DNA of 64,000 nt, taken from assembly GCA_047495785.1 (NCBI GenBank), contig JBLDXI010000010.1, forward strand, positions 806,001 through 870,000, in the 5' to 3' direction. Position numbers and translations under genes: made by a program. The notes below the pieces were generated by a model. It saw only the letters and a program-made list of their open reading frames with translations. It made no database searches and was not told the DNA's origin. How positions within the stretch are numbered: position 1 is the stretch's first letter; every line of letters begins with the position of its first letter. The stretch comes from Lepidodermella squamata (lineage: Eukaryota; Gastrotricha). Positions 37,326 through 49,245 of this stretch are shown piece by piece.

Positions 37326-39984
37326 ATGTTCTTGTATCTGATCCTTCTAATGCTCATCCAAAGCATTTCTCCTCAAAAACTCGCATTCAGAAGCCCGATG
37401 CCAAGCTCGATAGTTCAATCAGCTGAATCAAACAGATCGATGGCTGAGAGACGAATTCCTTTAACTTTAACAACATCAATCAACTACAGCGGCGGAGTAA
37501 CGACAGCCCTAGGGCCGCTTTGCACGGAATCCATGCGATTTGCACTGGAAAAAATTCGAAGTTCAAATCGGCTGCTGAAAAACTATAACTTGAAGTTGAC
37601 GCTGTTTGACGATCAGGTAAAAGAGGCACAGCTTAGATGAAATGCTTATTTAAATCTCCTTTTCTTCAGTTGCAAACATTTCCAGCAATTCGTTATGTAA
37701 CGAGCAAATTGCGGGAACTAGAAACTGACAGCAATGCTACAGAGAACGTCATGCCGCTAGTATTGGGAAACAATGGAAAGCTGTACACTGGGCAATACCT
37801 GCAGCACTTCAACTTCTTCACGATCAACCACGGGCAAACAGTACACGTTTCTCGAATTTTGCATATCAACAGAGACTCGCTTCCATCTTCGATCCACTTG
37901 TTCATTCCTCACGAATACGTTTACCCATCGGTTGCAGAATTTATACTGAAGATGAATTGGCGAAAGTTGGCCATTCTATCGACTGATAACATCTATTGGA
38001 ACAGGGTAATTGAAATTCGAAAATTATTCGCTAAAATACTTAGTCATCATTCTAATTTCAGTGGGATCTGGCTTTGATCAGAGAGATGTTTGCGAGAAAC
38101 ATCACCATTCTTGCTAACGTTCGAATAACGATAGCCCTTGGAGCCACTATTCCATCTTCGAATGATATAGAAAATACAGTTCTTGAGTTGATCGCATTCA
38201 AAGAAGCAAGAATCTTTGTGATTCATGTGTCTGTTGCCGTTGAAACGTCCTGTTTTCTATACAAATACGGCCTGTACGGACCAGGGTACGTTTTCCTAAT
38301 GTCGGCATTAGGAATATTTAATATAGATTCACCAATACCGTATTCGTGGTGCACGAGTGAGATGATAGCGGCTGTTCTTGAGAGCGTTCTGTTTTTCGGG
38401 CAAATGCCGCTTAGCGAAATTCGAGGCCCTGAAAATGTCAGAGCTTCGGATGGAACGAGTGGTGTCGAGCTGGATGCGTATCTACGAAGTAGAATCGAAG
38501 CCCCGGAAAATATCCCGTCCTGGTGGCTACGCACTACTTGCTACGATATGCTGTTGTTCACGGCCTATGTCCTCAACGATACTGAGTCAAAGCTTCAACG
38601 GCAAAACCAATCTTTGAGCGATTGGGCAGTCGGCGGGGAGAATTTTCAAAGCAATGGGTCTTACTTATTCTCCCTGGTGAAGGAGAGCATTTTCACCGTC
38701 GAGATGCAGGGCTTTATTAGTAAGCTGAAGTTTGACCTGGCGACTGGCTTCAACTGGGCTGGCAACTACTACTTGGCTATAACTCAGCTCCAAAGAAGTA
38801 ATGGAACATCGCAGACAAATTCTTCCAGGATGGTTCCAGTATTCGGCGCGTTGATGAATGCGAGCGATGGCTCTGTGAAATTCGGTCCTGGTAAACTCCT
38901 CTGGAAAACATCTGACGGCCAGGCCCCTCGCGACGAAATGCTGCTAGTAGACGTCAAGTGGGAATATCCCGTCTTGGCTTTTTCATTCCTTGCTGGTGAG
39001 TTACCTTCCTAATGCCAATTAACGTACTAATCAGGTAATCTTTCAGCAATTTCGACATTGCTGCTGGTTGCAGCTCTGCTTCTCTTGGTCCTATCGCTTC
39101 TTGGCAAAATACGATTTGCTGGTGAAATCCATCAGTGGGACTATCGGCTGCTTCTTGGTGGGGACATATTTCTGGCTTCCCAGCCGTTGATTATGGGGCT
39201 TCAAAATGATAGCGCAGTTCATGTTCGTTGCATGGCGTCTTACTACTTTCTCATCATTGGAGTTGCCATAATTTTGGCACAACATGCTGCGAAGCTCTGG
39301 TCCAACTACGTATCGTTCAAGAAACCTGTGACGATTCAAAGTTTGAATTCGAGAGCTGTATCATCATTCAAGTCGCCTGTCGCAAGATCGAAAAGGAAGG
39401 CGAGAGCAGCTGTGGCTACCGAATTGCTATCTGTACATGTTGAGAAGACCCCGAACAAAACAATGGGGGTCTTCATTCTTGCGTATGCTTTCTCGAATTT
39501 CGCGCTCATGTTGATTTGGTATACAGTTGAACCCCTGATTACTGCTAAACACATTGTTAGCTTCGAACTGTCGAAGAGTGACATCAGTTTAGCCTACAGC
39601 TTTTATGATTATGAATGCACGCTGGGAAATTTCCCCTTGGCGGGTAATTTCCAATACCACAACTTGATGTTGCTCTTCATTGGAATTCCGAACATTTTAC
39701 TTATGCTGACAGCATTAGCTCTATCCCTTATGCTTCAGAATGTGAGTTCTTTACATTGTTTGTTATTGAAATATAGCTTTCTGATTTCCAATTAGTCTGG
39801 AGCTTCCCTCTTGCGCCAATCAACTAATCGAACGATAATAATCATTATCGCAGCATTCGCCATAGGGCTGATATTTGCGAATAATGGAAGGAGTCTACAG
39901 ATACTCGTATCCGCATCCTGCTTGGGTGTTGCAGCCTGCAATTTGTTGACTCAGTTCGCATATAATACGAAACTTCACTTCTAA
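37326..39984 (+). CDS. GABA-B-like class C GPCR, copy 6 (intact)
   Basis: Exons 37326-37616, 37670-38005, 38062-38995, 39047-39741, 39796-39984; 814 residues, all phases consistent. The start gives signal peptide MFLYLILLMLIQSIS; the frame is open further upstream but without a better start. The ectodomain carries the family signatures (SINYSGGVTTALGPLCTES, NSDNIYWNR-like exon 2 end, WWLRTTCYDM). The loop between helices 3 and 4 is long and contains a partial internal repeat: SFKKPVTIQS followed by SSFKSPVARSKRKAR. The protein ends TKLHF. Copies 6, 7 and 8 form a second similarity group, sharing NNGRSLQ-type sequence after helix 6. Confidence 0.88.
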
Positions 39985-40949
39985 AACTGCACGCAGCTTC
40001 ATCCGGTTAAAATTAACATTAAGAATTCATGATAAATAATATATTAATAGAAATTAATGAATCGTTGAGGTAGTTTCTTAGAAATGAGAGAATACAACGG
40101 TTTCTCATAGACCCTGGGCTTATTTTTTGCCGTTTTATTATTTATTGAACCAGTTCGAGCCAGAAACGAGGGAATTTCACGGAATCCATAGTGGTAGTTT
40201 CTCGATATTCTCAACATTGAGCTGGACGGCTGTTCGACTTTTGCAATTGTCAGGGAGGAGCTGTGTGTATTATCGCCATTGAGGCTGCTCGATTTTCACG
40301 AAATCTGATGCGAATGCTACTGGATTTGTCGAAATAGGGGCCGCTGCTCGATCCTCGAGCTGTACAAGTTTGCCACGAGCGCAATTGATTTTGAATTATA
40401 AAGCTGCCTATGCGACCTATTCGTTAGCCTCCAAGTGTCGAAAGTGAGGACTCGGAATGATCGAAGAAACGGTGCCTTCTAAAGTTCCAAGTAAGAAATA
40501 TCCCAAATAAATGACCAGGAATTGGGAAAGCTCGAATTATCGATCAAATGATCGGCTTGCGCCGGCGTTTTACCGATAAACAATAGTTTAACGTGATCGT
40601 AGAGACCGCCTTAATTGAGTCGTATAGTTCGTACAGTTCTTCGTGGCCGCGCCAGACGTAAGAGATACTACGACAAGATTTGTTTACAAGGAGCCAGTCA
40701 CGTTTCTTTACAATTTGAAATAATGCAGAATTCAGAAAATTAACCCTTTCATGGCCGAATTATTTATCTCCGATAGAAAAAATACTTAACAACATTTCTA
40801 GGGGTTTTATGGGTCCCTGATCATGATTTTGAAACCCGTTTGTCTCTATCCATCACCGTTAAGGCTGTGTAAAACGTGGTCAAAATCGCCCAATCGGCCC
40901 AGCTGCTTTCAGCACATTTTTCAAACACCATAGTTACAGCATCAGACCG
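39985..40949. other. Intergenic with dispersed repeat
   Basis: 40738-40940 matches 43334-43540 (both begin TTAACCCTTTCATGGCCGAA), a dispersed repeat of unknown class. No gene recognised. Confidence 0.5.
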
Positions 40950-41399
40950 CAGTGACTTTGATTTGATTTGATTTGATTTCTTCAGTAAATCAATCATTTC
41001 AAATCAAATACCCCAAAAATCGATAGTAAATCAATCAAATCAAATCATCAGGCCCGTTTAAATCAAATCAAATCAAATCCTTCGCATGGGGAAACATGAG
41101 TATCATGGTAAATTTCTTGGGATGCTTTCAAATTTCAAGCTTGGTTTTGGCAGAATGAGTGTGAAAGGGTATGAATAGCTCGAGGCTTTGGAAAACGGCT
41201 GTTTTCAAGGCAAATGTGAGTTCTCATGTTTAGCAACAGGGGAAATTCCGAGAGTGCTGATTTTTCTAAATCAGCAGTAAATCAAGTGGGCTAAATTTAA
41301 ATCCAATCAAATCATCCTGAAATTTTCTAAATAAAATCATCAAAAAATCAAATCATCAAAAAATGGCCTAAATCAAATCAAATCAAATCAAAGTCTCTG
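40950..41399. mobile_element. hAT-type MITE with 8-base target duplication
   Basis: A 450-base element beginning CAGTGACTTTGATTTGATTT and ending with the inverse (AAATCAAATCAAAGTCTCTG). It is flanked by a perfect direct repeat TCAGACCG (40942-40949 and 41400-41407). Eight-base duplications and CAG-type ends are the hAT pattern. The terminal repeats extend into GATTT/AAATC microrepeats that recur throughout the interior. There is no coding capacity. It has inserted into or beside the dispersed repeat that starts at 40738. Confidence 0.85.
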
Positions 41400-41834
41400 T
41401 CAGACCGGAAACCTCTGATCAAGCCCTACATTTCGATCCTTGGAGCGAGCTTGGACGATGTTTTCGGATTATCTCGGATTATCGGATGGGGTTTCATTAC
41501 ATCCGAACTCGGATGCAGCACTGGACTCAATTTTTGGAGCGCCTCAGACCGAAATGCGAATATAAGCTCATATACCCTTCATGTCTTCCGTAAATTATAT
41601 TATAGAAAAAATAGAAGTTACCGTTTGCAATTATTTGAATTCGAAAATATTTATTTTCCATAACAAAGGCGAAAGGTGAAGAAACTATAAGTACGGAAAA
41701 GCGACCTTCTCTTGCAGCTGACGCAAGTAAGGTGTCGAAAAAGGAGTTCTGTCAGTTGCATAGCAGGTGTTGCATCGAAGAAAGTCGAAATTAGAGAAAT
41801 AAAACACTAGATGGAACTAAAAGGCAAGATTTGC

Positions 41835-42644
41835 TTATGCAGAGGCGGCGGTGGTGGACCTCTCGTTGCAACGAGCCTTGGGGGCAGCAGAGCCAGAGCC
41901 AGATTGCTGCTGCTGGCGAGACTTGGGGGCAGCGGAGCCAGAACCAGATTGCTGCTGCTGGCGAGACTTGGGGGCAGCGGAGCCAGAACCAGATTGCTGA
42001 CGGGCAGCGGCGGCCTTCTGGGTGGTGGACCTCTTGTTGCAACGAGCCTTTGCAGGGGCAGCAGATCCCGAACCAGATTGCTGATGCTGGCGAGACTTGG
42101 GGGCAGCGGAGCCAGAACCAGATTGCTGCTGCTGGCGAGACTTGGGTGCAGCGGAGCCAGAACCAGATTGCTGACGGGCAGCGGCGGCCTTCTGGGTGGT
42201 GGACCTCTTGTTGCAACGAGCCTTTGCAGGGGCAGCAGATCCCGAACCAGATTGCTGTTGCTGGCGAGACTTGGGGGTAGCGGAGCCAGAACCAGACTGC
42301 TGACGGGCAGCGGCGGCCTTCTGGGTGGTGGACCTCTTGTTGCAACGAGTTTTGGGGGCAGCAGATCCAGAACCAGACTGCTGCTGCTGACGAGACTGGG
42401 CAACTCCCGAACCAGACTGTTGCTGACGGGCTTCCGCTTCTTCTTCAGATTCCTCTTCCTCGGATGATTCCTCGGAGTCGGAGTGCTCAGCAGAGTGCTC
42501 ATGGGATTGAGATCCATGGGGAGGAGGAGGAGGGCCGTGGGGGTTGCGGGCAACGGGGCCAGAGCCAGAGGCCGCAGGAGGACCCTGAGGGGCGGCCAAG
42601 ACGGCGGCAAAGAGAGCAGCGACCAAAGCAATGCGGACGAACAT
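41835..42644 (-). CDS. Secreted Ser-Gly repeat protein, candidate proteoglycan core
   Basis: Single exon, 269 residues. Signal peptide MFVRIALVAALFAAVLA is followed by a Pro/Gly/His segment, a strongly acidic stretch (DSEESSEEEESEEEAEA), then about ten units of roughly 13 residues built on RQQQQSGSGSAAPKS, interrupted three times by ARCNKRSTTQKAAAARQQ. Each SGSG is a candidate glycosaminoglycan site near the acidic region; the single Cys in each spacer could form disulphides. The arrangement resembles nematode chondroitin proteoglycan cores in style, not in detectable sequence. A TATAAAAG lies 82 bases upstream on the coding strand. Because of the repeats, open frames on both strands overlap here; the signal peptide and promoter decide the strand. 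Confidence 0.75.
   Translation of the reverse strand: MFVRIALVAALFAAVLAAPQGPPAASGSGPVARNPHGPPPPPHGSQSHEHSAEHSDSEESSEEEESEEEAEARQQQSGSGVAQSRQQQQSGSGSAAPKTRCNKRSTTQKAAAARQQSGSGSATPKSRQQQQSGSGSAAPAKARCNKRSTTQKAAAARQQSGSGSAAPKSRQQQQSGSGSAAPKSRQHQQSGSGSAAPAKARCNKRSTTQKAAAARQQSGSGSAAPKSRQQQQSGSGSAAPKSRQQQQSGSGSAAPKARCNERSTTAASA
41865..42440. repeat. Tandem coding repeat (SGSG units)
   Basis: About ten near-identical 39-45-base units encode QQSGSGSAAPK-type motifs on the minus strand, with three longer spacer units. Copy number is likely variable between individuals. Confidence 0.8.
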
Positions 42645-42725
42645 CTTTAGTATTTAGTTCTTTACTAAACTGTATAAATTAGTAGTAGAAGGATAGTTGT
42701 GATTACAGCTCTGAATTTCGCCTGC

Positions 42726-42733
42726 TTTTATAG
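42726..42733 (-). promoter_or_regulatory. TATA box of the Ser-Gly repeat gene
   Basis: TATAAAAG on the minus strand, 82 bases before the start codon at 42644. Confidence 0.55.
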
Positions 42734-43333
42734 CAAAATCCTTACGTGGGATGATCGTTTCAGCTGCCATCCCCCGTACTCGCGTGGTCGTACGTCGTAC
42801 CGCCAGGAAAATGAACGGAGTCTGTGCCGGTGTCAAGATTTCTCAACGACAACTGACAGCTGATATATCTTACTTATCAGATGGACATATATGCACAGGA
42901 TTCACGTGCACATCCGCAGTCGGGAAGCATTGTTACGCCAAAATTGCGTCTCAAGACAAATCTGAATATCAGGACTTGCTGTTCCTGCAGCAAAACCGGC
43001 TCATTTTTCGCCTTCTGTACTCATTTACCAAACTATCCTCGAATATAAAAATTTAGCCTGTAAGACCTATTCCTGCAGTCTGCTCTATTGTTAGATTATA
43101 TCTTGCGACGCAATTTCGGCATTACTATGAGTGTACTGAAGCTGCGTCAGTTCCGAATTCCTCTTTTCTACTATGTAATATCTTTTGGGGACACGCCGCG
43201 AGAAACATGAGTATGACTTAAGAGGTATGCTAAAGTTATCAAAATATTACAAAGATAACTTTGTATTACATACAAAGTTATCATTGCTTGAATAAACTAC
43301 AAAGTATTCCGCATTGAGCTACAGTATAAACCA

Positions 43334-43540
43334 ATTAACCCTTTCATGGCCGAATTATTTATCTCCGGTAGAAGAAATATTTTACATCATTTCTATTAGG
43401 GGTTTTAGGGGTCCCTGATCACGATTTTGAAACCCGTTTGTCTCTATCCATCGTTAAGGCTGTACAAAAAGTGGTCGAAATCGCCCTATCGGCCCAGCTG
43501 ATTTCAGCATATTTTTAAAACACCATAGTTTCAGCATAAG
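43334..43540. repeat. Dispersed repeat shared with 40738-40940
   Basis: About 200 bases, roughly 85-90% alike by eye, with the block AATTATTTATCTCCG and the sequence 'atcggcccagctg'. An inverted piece of it (GGGCCGATAGGGCGATTTCG) lies at 43929-43948, so the repeat may itself be one arm of a larger inverted-repeat element (about 43334-43960). Confidence 0.6.
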
Positions 43541-43542
43541 AT

Positions 43543-43727
43543 CGTTGGCGTCTTTGAATAACTCGGATTTAGGCTTGTTTACATCCGTTTCAAATTGAAA
43601 AGTGACAAGTAAAAAATCCTTGTTTTTGCCTCTTCGTTTACGTTAAAACGCCGCTTTTTACTTGTCGCCGTTGACCTTGAAAAGGATGCAAACAAGCCTA
43701 AATCCGAGTTATTCAACGACGCCAACG
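43543..43727. mobile_element. 185-base hairpin element
   Basis: Left and right arms of 44 bases (CGTTGGCGTC...CGGATTTAGGCTTGTTT and its inverse) differ at two or three positions only. The centre is about 95 bases. It looks like a small foldback MITE; no clear target duplication was seen. Confidence 0.7.
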
Positions 43728-45311
43728 AGGTGCTCTCAACATTGAATTTTCATGTTCTAAGCCTCTCCCGTAACAGTCCCTGAAAATCGAAAATCTCCCT
43801 TTATTATTTTGAGGAAAAAAATCAGTTAAAACCAGTTTTCAAAAATCAGCATTTTGATCAGTATTCAGCCAAGTCAGCTTTTTCACAAGCGACAGTTTTT
43901 AAGCTGAAGAATCACGCCTGTATAGCGTCTGGGCCGATAGGGCGATTTCGACCAGTTAACTAAATTCAAGGCAGCGCCCTTAGTTTTTGTCGTAAACTGA
44001 TGGAAATTTACAAGTCAATAAGACTATGCCGAACACTGTAGTATTTTTTGTTTGACCGGATAGTGAAATTGGGATAATGAAAGGTTACCTCGGTTAATTT
44101 CACTCCTCGGTACAAAGTTTTAAATGGCTGTAATTTCAAAACGGTGTGATATAGCGGTCTGATTGTTTCAAATTCTTGTAGCCAACATCGAAAAGTAATA
44201 TTTTGCTCAAAAGGGCGATCAGCGATCACAAATTCATCAAATTGCAATTTTGGTGCGTTGTAAAGTCAAATTTCCGAAATTCCGCCGGGGGAACCTTTGA
44301 GATTGAAAAAAACAATAATGGTTAATTGTAGTTCGACCTGAACACTACTGGGTAGGACCTGAACCGAGCATGCTGTAATCTTTATGCATGCCACGATTAC
44401 GATCCGAACTTTTCCATGTCTGCACGCAACGGCAGCACTTGATGAACAAAGTGTTTCTACTTCTAGACGAAGTCGAAATCGACAGCGTGGCGTTGCGTTT
44501 GAAAGGCTCGAATGATCGGCTGAACGAGAGCTATCAGATGAATGAAAAATGACAGTTTATTAGCTGATTCCCATTAATAGAAATAGTCACTTGGTGGCGA
44601 TAATATTGAAGAAACACCTTAAGAATATAATCAAGGGCTAAATGACCACGACAGTATCATGTTTATACCACCTTCATAATTGGATAGATCATGTCGAGAG
44701 GAGTATAGCGATATAAATTGTCGGCCAAATTCGACTTTTATGATATGTTGAAGCAATAATAAACAAATAGCGGCCCCTTTCAAACGCAACGCGACGGCAA
44801 CAAGGCGCACGAGGCATCAACGCAGCAAAATATTCGGGCGCCGCACAGTGCCAAAGAACATGATTGAAGGCTGTCCACGAGGGTTTTTCAAGCTAGCTTC
44901 TCGTCGAGAAAGAGAGCGAAACTTCCGCCAAAGATAAGCCTCGTCAGCGATCAGATCGATTTCGGTCTAATCCCTCGATTGATCATCTGCTTACACGTCC
45001 TGGGTGTACCAAGGATGCTGGGTATGAACGGAGGAGATCACTGGATCACATTATTTACAAAAGAGGTTGCAACCCTTGCACTACCGATCTGTACCCTATA
45101 TACTATATACCATAGTTCTACGGTACGACTACGCTAGGGTAAAGCACTACGGTACGGTGGTTTTTCAGCACGGTACCGTAGTTTTCACTTAAAAAACTTT
45201 CTTCTAGAGAAATAAGTTTCCAGAATCTGTCTTGCATGAAACTAACGTTCCAAAAAACTAACGCGTAAAAACGATTCATGGGACACTTTCAAAAAACCAG
45301 CATGTCCGAAA

Positions 45312-45400
45312 CGGCACGATAGCTCAGTGGATAAGGTGCCTTCGTAATAAGACATAGTGATTAAGAATTGAGGGTCGACTCTCATCAGCTACCATATCTT
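45312..45400 (+). repeat. tRNA-like remnant
   Basis: GGCACGATAGCTCAGTGGAT gives a good A box, and GAGGGTCGACTCTC resembles a T arm 45 bases later. The acceptor ends do not pair and the B box lacks one base, so this is more likely a SINE head or tRNA pseudogene than a working tRNA. Confidence 0.35.
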
Positions 45401-46097
45401 TTTCCCACCTACGGTAACGTACTGAACGGCAATGTGACCATGTTCACTGCGGCTGAACAACGGCAGAACGAAAAAATATAAGCGAGTCACAGTATCGGCT
45501 CGCTAGGATGAATCAATAAATGGACATTGTAGATCTGGGAACATTGGGCGCACATTTCACAACACGCCACAGGCCGCGTGTTCAAGCTCTGGAAGAAATT
45601 TGATAGAAATTATCCGGCAAATTGAATGCGTCTTTTATAGGACAAAGACTCACATGACTAATGTGGTCGATGCAGCACTTTGTTGATTTCCTGAGTTACT
45701 CAACCTGGACCCAACTTTTAAAGCAGGCCTTTTGAGTGGAGTCGGGGTACTTTCTTGTTTCAGGTTTCAGCATGATTTTTGACACACAAACAGACAAGTT
45801 GAAAAAATTATTAAATTAGAAGACTTTAGCACATGATCATGGGAAAATTAAAACAATTGAGACAAAGGACAGAAACTTTCGACAGAAGTTTATTATTTGC
45901 TGGTAATATTACTCCTCTCCACCTCTCCAGCAATCAGCTACCCCGACATCTATAACATACCTAATTTCCGCCAGATCAGGACTGTCTGTTCTTTACTGCT
46001 ATTAACTTCTCCTCCGCTTCTCCGCAATCCGCGATTGGTCCGCATTGAGAACCTGATTTCTGATCATACAATGATTTTATCTCTTAAATGCAAGGCA

Positions 46098-49000
46098 ATG
46101 GCAACCCGCTTGTATCTAATACTTATAACGCTTATCCAATGCATTTCTACCCAGAAAGTCGCATTCAGAAGCCCGATGCCAAGTTTGATAATGCAGTCAG
46201 CTGATTCAAACAGATCGATAAGGATTGAAGGACGAATGCCTCTTACCCTTACTACGTCGATCAACTACAGCGGTGGAGTAACGGTATCCCTGGGTCCACT
46301 TTGCACGGAATCAATGCGATTTGCGTTGCAGAATATTCAAAAGTCGAATCTACTGCTGAAAAACTATGATTTGAGGTTGAACATTTTCGATGATCAGGTA
46401 AGAGTACTCGCCTATGAGAAATGTGCCTTAATATTCCTAATTACGAGTACTGAACCAGACCAGAGCTCTTAAAGTAGGACCGGGATAGATTTATCACCGG
46501 GATCTATAACCTCGGGCACCGCATTAACTACATAGACATGTTAGGCTTAGTGGATAATTGATTCTTGAACATTTTTACTGCAAATAATTTGAAAAATTCT
46601 GTGTCCTAAACGGACTCGTTGAAAGGCGAACAATTTCACAAATACTTTTTCTATGGGGATAATTTCTGGAAATTAAGGGCTTTTCCTGGTGAAAAACAAT
46701 TAGGTAAACAAGAGAACATAATCAGTCCATTGTGCTTGAGCTAAATAGCTAATCGCTGAACCATTTGTGGTTATTTCCTCAGTCGCTAACATACCGTGCT
46801 ATCCAATATATAACGAACAAACTACGTGAACAAGAAACTGACAGCAACGCCACATATAACGTCATGCCGCTAGTATTGGGAAACAATGGAAAGCTTTATA
46901 CTGGGCAATACCTACAGTACTTCAACTTCTTTACGATCAACCACGGGCAAACAGTTCACGTGTCCCGAATTTTGCATATCGACAGAGACTCGCTTCCTTC
47001 TTCGATTCACTTGTTCGTTCCCCACGAATATGTCTACCCGTCGGTTGCAGAATTTATACTGAAGATGAATTGGCGAAAGTTGGCGATTCTATCGACCGAT
47101 AACATCTATTGGAACAGGGTAATCGAATTAGAAAATCGTTTTCCCTTCAATTTTTCTTTTAATTTAGTGGGATTTGGCTTTGATCAAAGAAATGTTTACG
47201 AGGAACATCACCATTATTGGAAACGTTCGGATAACTATAGCACTGGGGGCCACGAACCCAACTTTCACTGATATCGAAAATACAGTACTTGAATTATTGG
47301 CTTTCAAAGAAGCCAGGATCTTTGTGATTCACGTATCTGTTGCCGTCGAAACGTCCTGTTTTCTATATAAATTTGGCCTTTACGGACCAGGTTACGTTTT
47401 CCTATTGCCGGCCTTGGGAATTTTCAACGTAGAATCCCCAATACCATACCCATGGTGCACGACTGCCATGATAGCAGCGGTTTTAGAGAGTGTCCTCTTT
47501 TTCGGGCAAATGCCTCTCAGTGAAATTCGAGGCCCAGAAAATGTGAGAGCTTCGGACGGGACAACCGGCAGTGAACTGGATGCGTATCTGCGCAGTAGAA
47601 TCGAATCCCCAGAAAATATCCCATCCTGGTGGCTACGTACGACATGCTACGATATGATGTTGTTCACGGCTTACGTGCTCAACGATACTGAATCTAAACT
47701 TCAACGGCAAAACCAAACGTTGAGTGACTGGACAGTAGGCGGGGAGAATTTTCGGAAAAACGGGTCTTACTTATTCTCCCTGGTAAAGGAGAGCATTTTC
47801 AACGTTGAGATGCAGGGCTTTATTAGTAAGCTAAAGTTCGATCCGGCGACTGGTTTCAACTGGGCTGGCAACTACTATCTGGCAATTACTCAACTTCAAA
47901 GAATTAAAGGTAATGGAACATCGCAGGCCAATTCGTCCTGGATGGTTCCCGTCTTCGGAGCATTAATGAACGCGAGCGATGGCTCTGTGAAATTTGGTCC
48001 CGGTAAACTTCTCTGGAATACACCTGATGGCCAGGCCCCTCGTGACGGAATGCTGGTAGTGAAAACCAAAAGGGAATACCCTGTCTTAGCTTTTTCGTTC
48101 CTTGGAGGTAAGTTTCCTTGCCTATTTAACGGCAATTTCTGTACTATTTGTAACTTCTTTAAGCAATTTCGGGAATGCTGCTGCTTTCAGCTCTAATTCT
48201 TTTGGCTCTGTCCTTTATGGGCAAGGTACGCTTTGCTGGTGAAATCGATCAGTGGGGCTATCGGTTGCTTCTTTTCGGAGATTTACTTTTGGCGAGTCAG
48301 CCGTTGATCATGGGACTCCAAAATGATGATGCAGTTCATGTTCGTTGCATGGTGTCTTACTACGTCCTAATTATCGGAGTTTCTATAATCTTGGCTCAGC
48401 ATGTTGCAAAACTCAGGTTCAGCTTCGTATCGTTTAAGAAACCTGTAACGATGCAAAGTTTGTATTCAAGAGCTGTGTCATTCAAGTCTCCTGTTCCAAG
48501 AAAAAGGGCAAAGGCGAAATCCTTTCAAATACTACCAAACGTTACTGCTGAATCACAACCCGGACTGCATGAGAAAATTGCACACAAACCAATGGGTGTC
48601 TGCATCCTTGCATCTGTGCTTATGAATTGTGCACTCACGTTGATTTGGTTCACGGTTGAACCTCTGATCACTGTGAAAAGCGTTATTAGCTTCGAGCTAT
48701 CAAAAACTGACATCAGTTTAGCATACAGCTTCTATGATTATGAATGCACGCTGGGAAATTATCCTTTGGTTGGTGATTTCCAATATCACAACTTGATGTT
48801 GCTCTTCATCGGAATTCCGAACATTATTCTAATGCTAACAGCGTTAGCTCTATCGCTAATGCTTCACAAGGTCAGTTCTTTCGACTACCGTCCTTAAATA
48901 TAGTTTCTTATTTTGGAATTAGACTGGAACTGCCCTCTTGCGCCAATCAACTAATCGAACAATAATTATCATCATAGCAGCATGTGCCATAGGGCTTATA

Positions 49001-49111
49001 TTTTCGAATAATGGAAGGAGCCTCCAGATACTGGTATCCGCCTCGTGCTTGGCCATAGCATCCTGTAATTTGCTTACTCAATTCGCATTTATTACAAAAT
49101 CTAACTTATAA
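46098..49111 (+). CDS. GABA-B-like class C GPCR, copy 7 (intact)
   Basis: Exons 46098-46397, 46783-47118, 47168-48107, 48164-48870, 48923-49111; 823 residues. The signal peptide is MATRLYLILITLIQCIS; an ATG further upstream is in frame but gives a poorer leader. Intron 1 is 385 bases, unlike the 50-base introns elsewhere. The junction before helix 1 reads LGGAISGML where other copies have LLAAIS. Loop 2 contains the repeat-like pair SFKKPVTMQS and SFKSPVPRKRAKAKS. The protein ends FITKSNL. The rest matches the family. Confidence 0.87.
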
Positions 49112-49245
49112 GAATAGTCGTGAAACCTGATTTACCTATGATCTATATAATGTCTCAGAATTGTTTGCAACTTCATTTTGACCTGAAAACATTTCGACAA
49201 AGGTGCACTCATTTTGACGACTTTTTCGACGAGCCATATAGTGTA

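Larger units (their letters stand above)
42734..46097. other. Long intergenic region with repeats
   Basis: Contains the dispersed repeat at 43334-43540, the hairpin element at 43543-43727, a tRNA-like remnant near 45312 and a duplicated receptor 5' flank from about 45575. The tract 45100-45180 has repeated 'tacggtac' motifs. No gene recognised. Confidence 0.5.

Noticed and set aside
41811-42467. Long open frames on the + strand and in a second minus frame across the Ser-Gly repeat gene
   Set aside because: Repeats keep several frames open. Only the 41835-42644 minus frame has a signal peptide, a promoter and sensible composition.
45312-45400. Functional tRNA gene
   Set aside because: A good A box is present but acceptor stems do not pair and the T arm is one base short.
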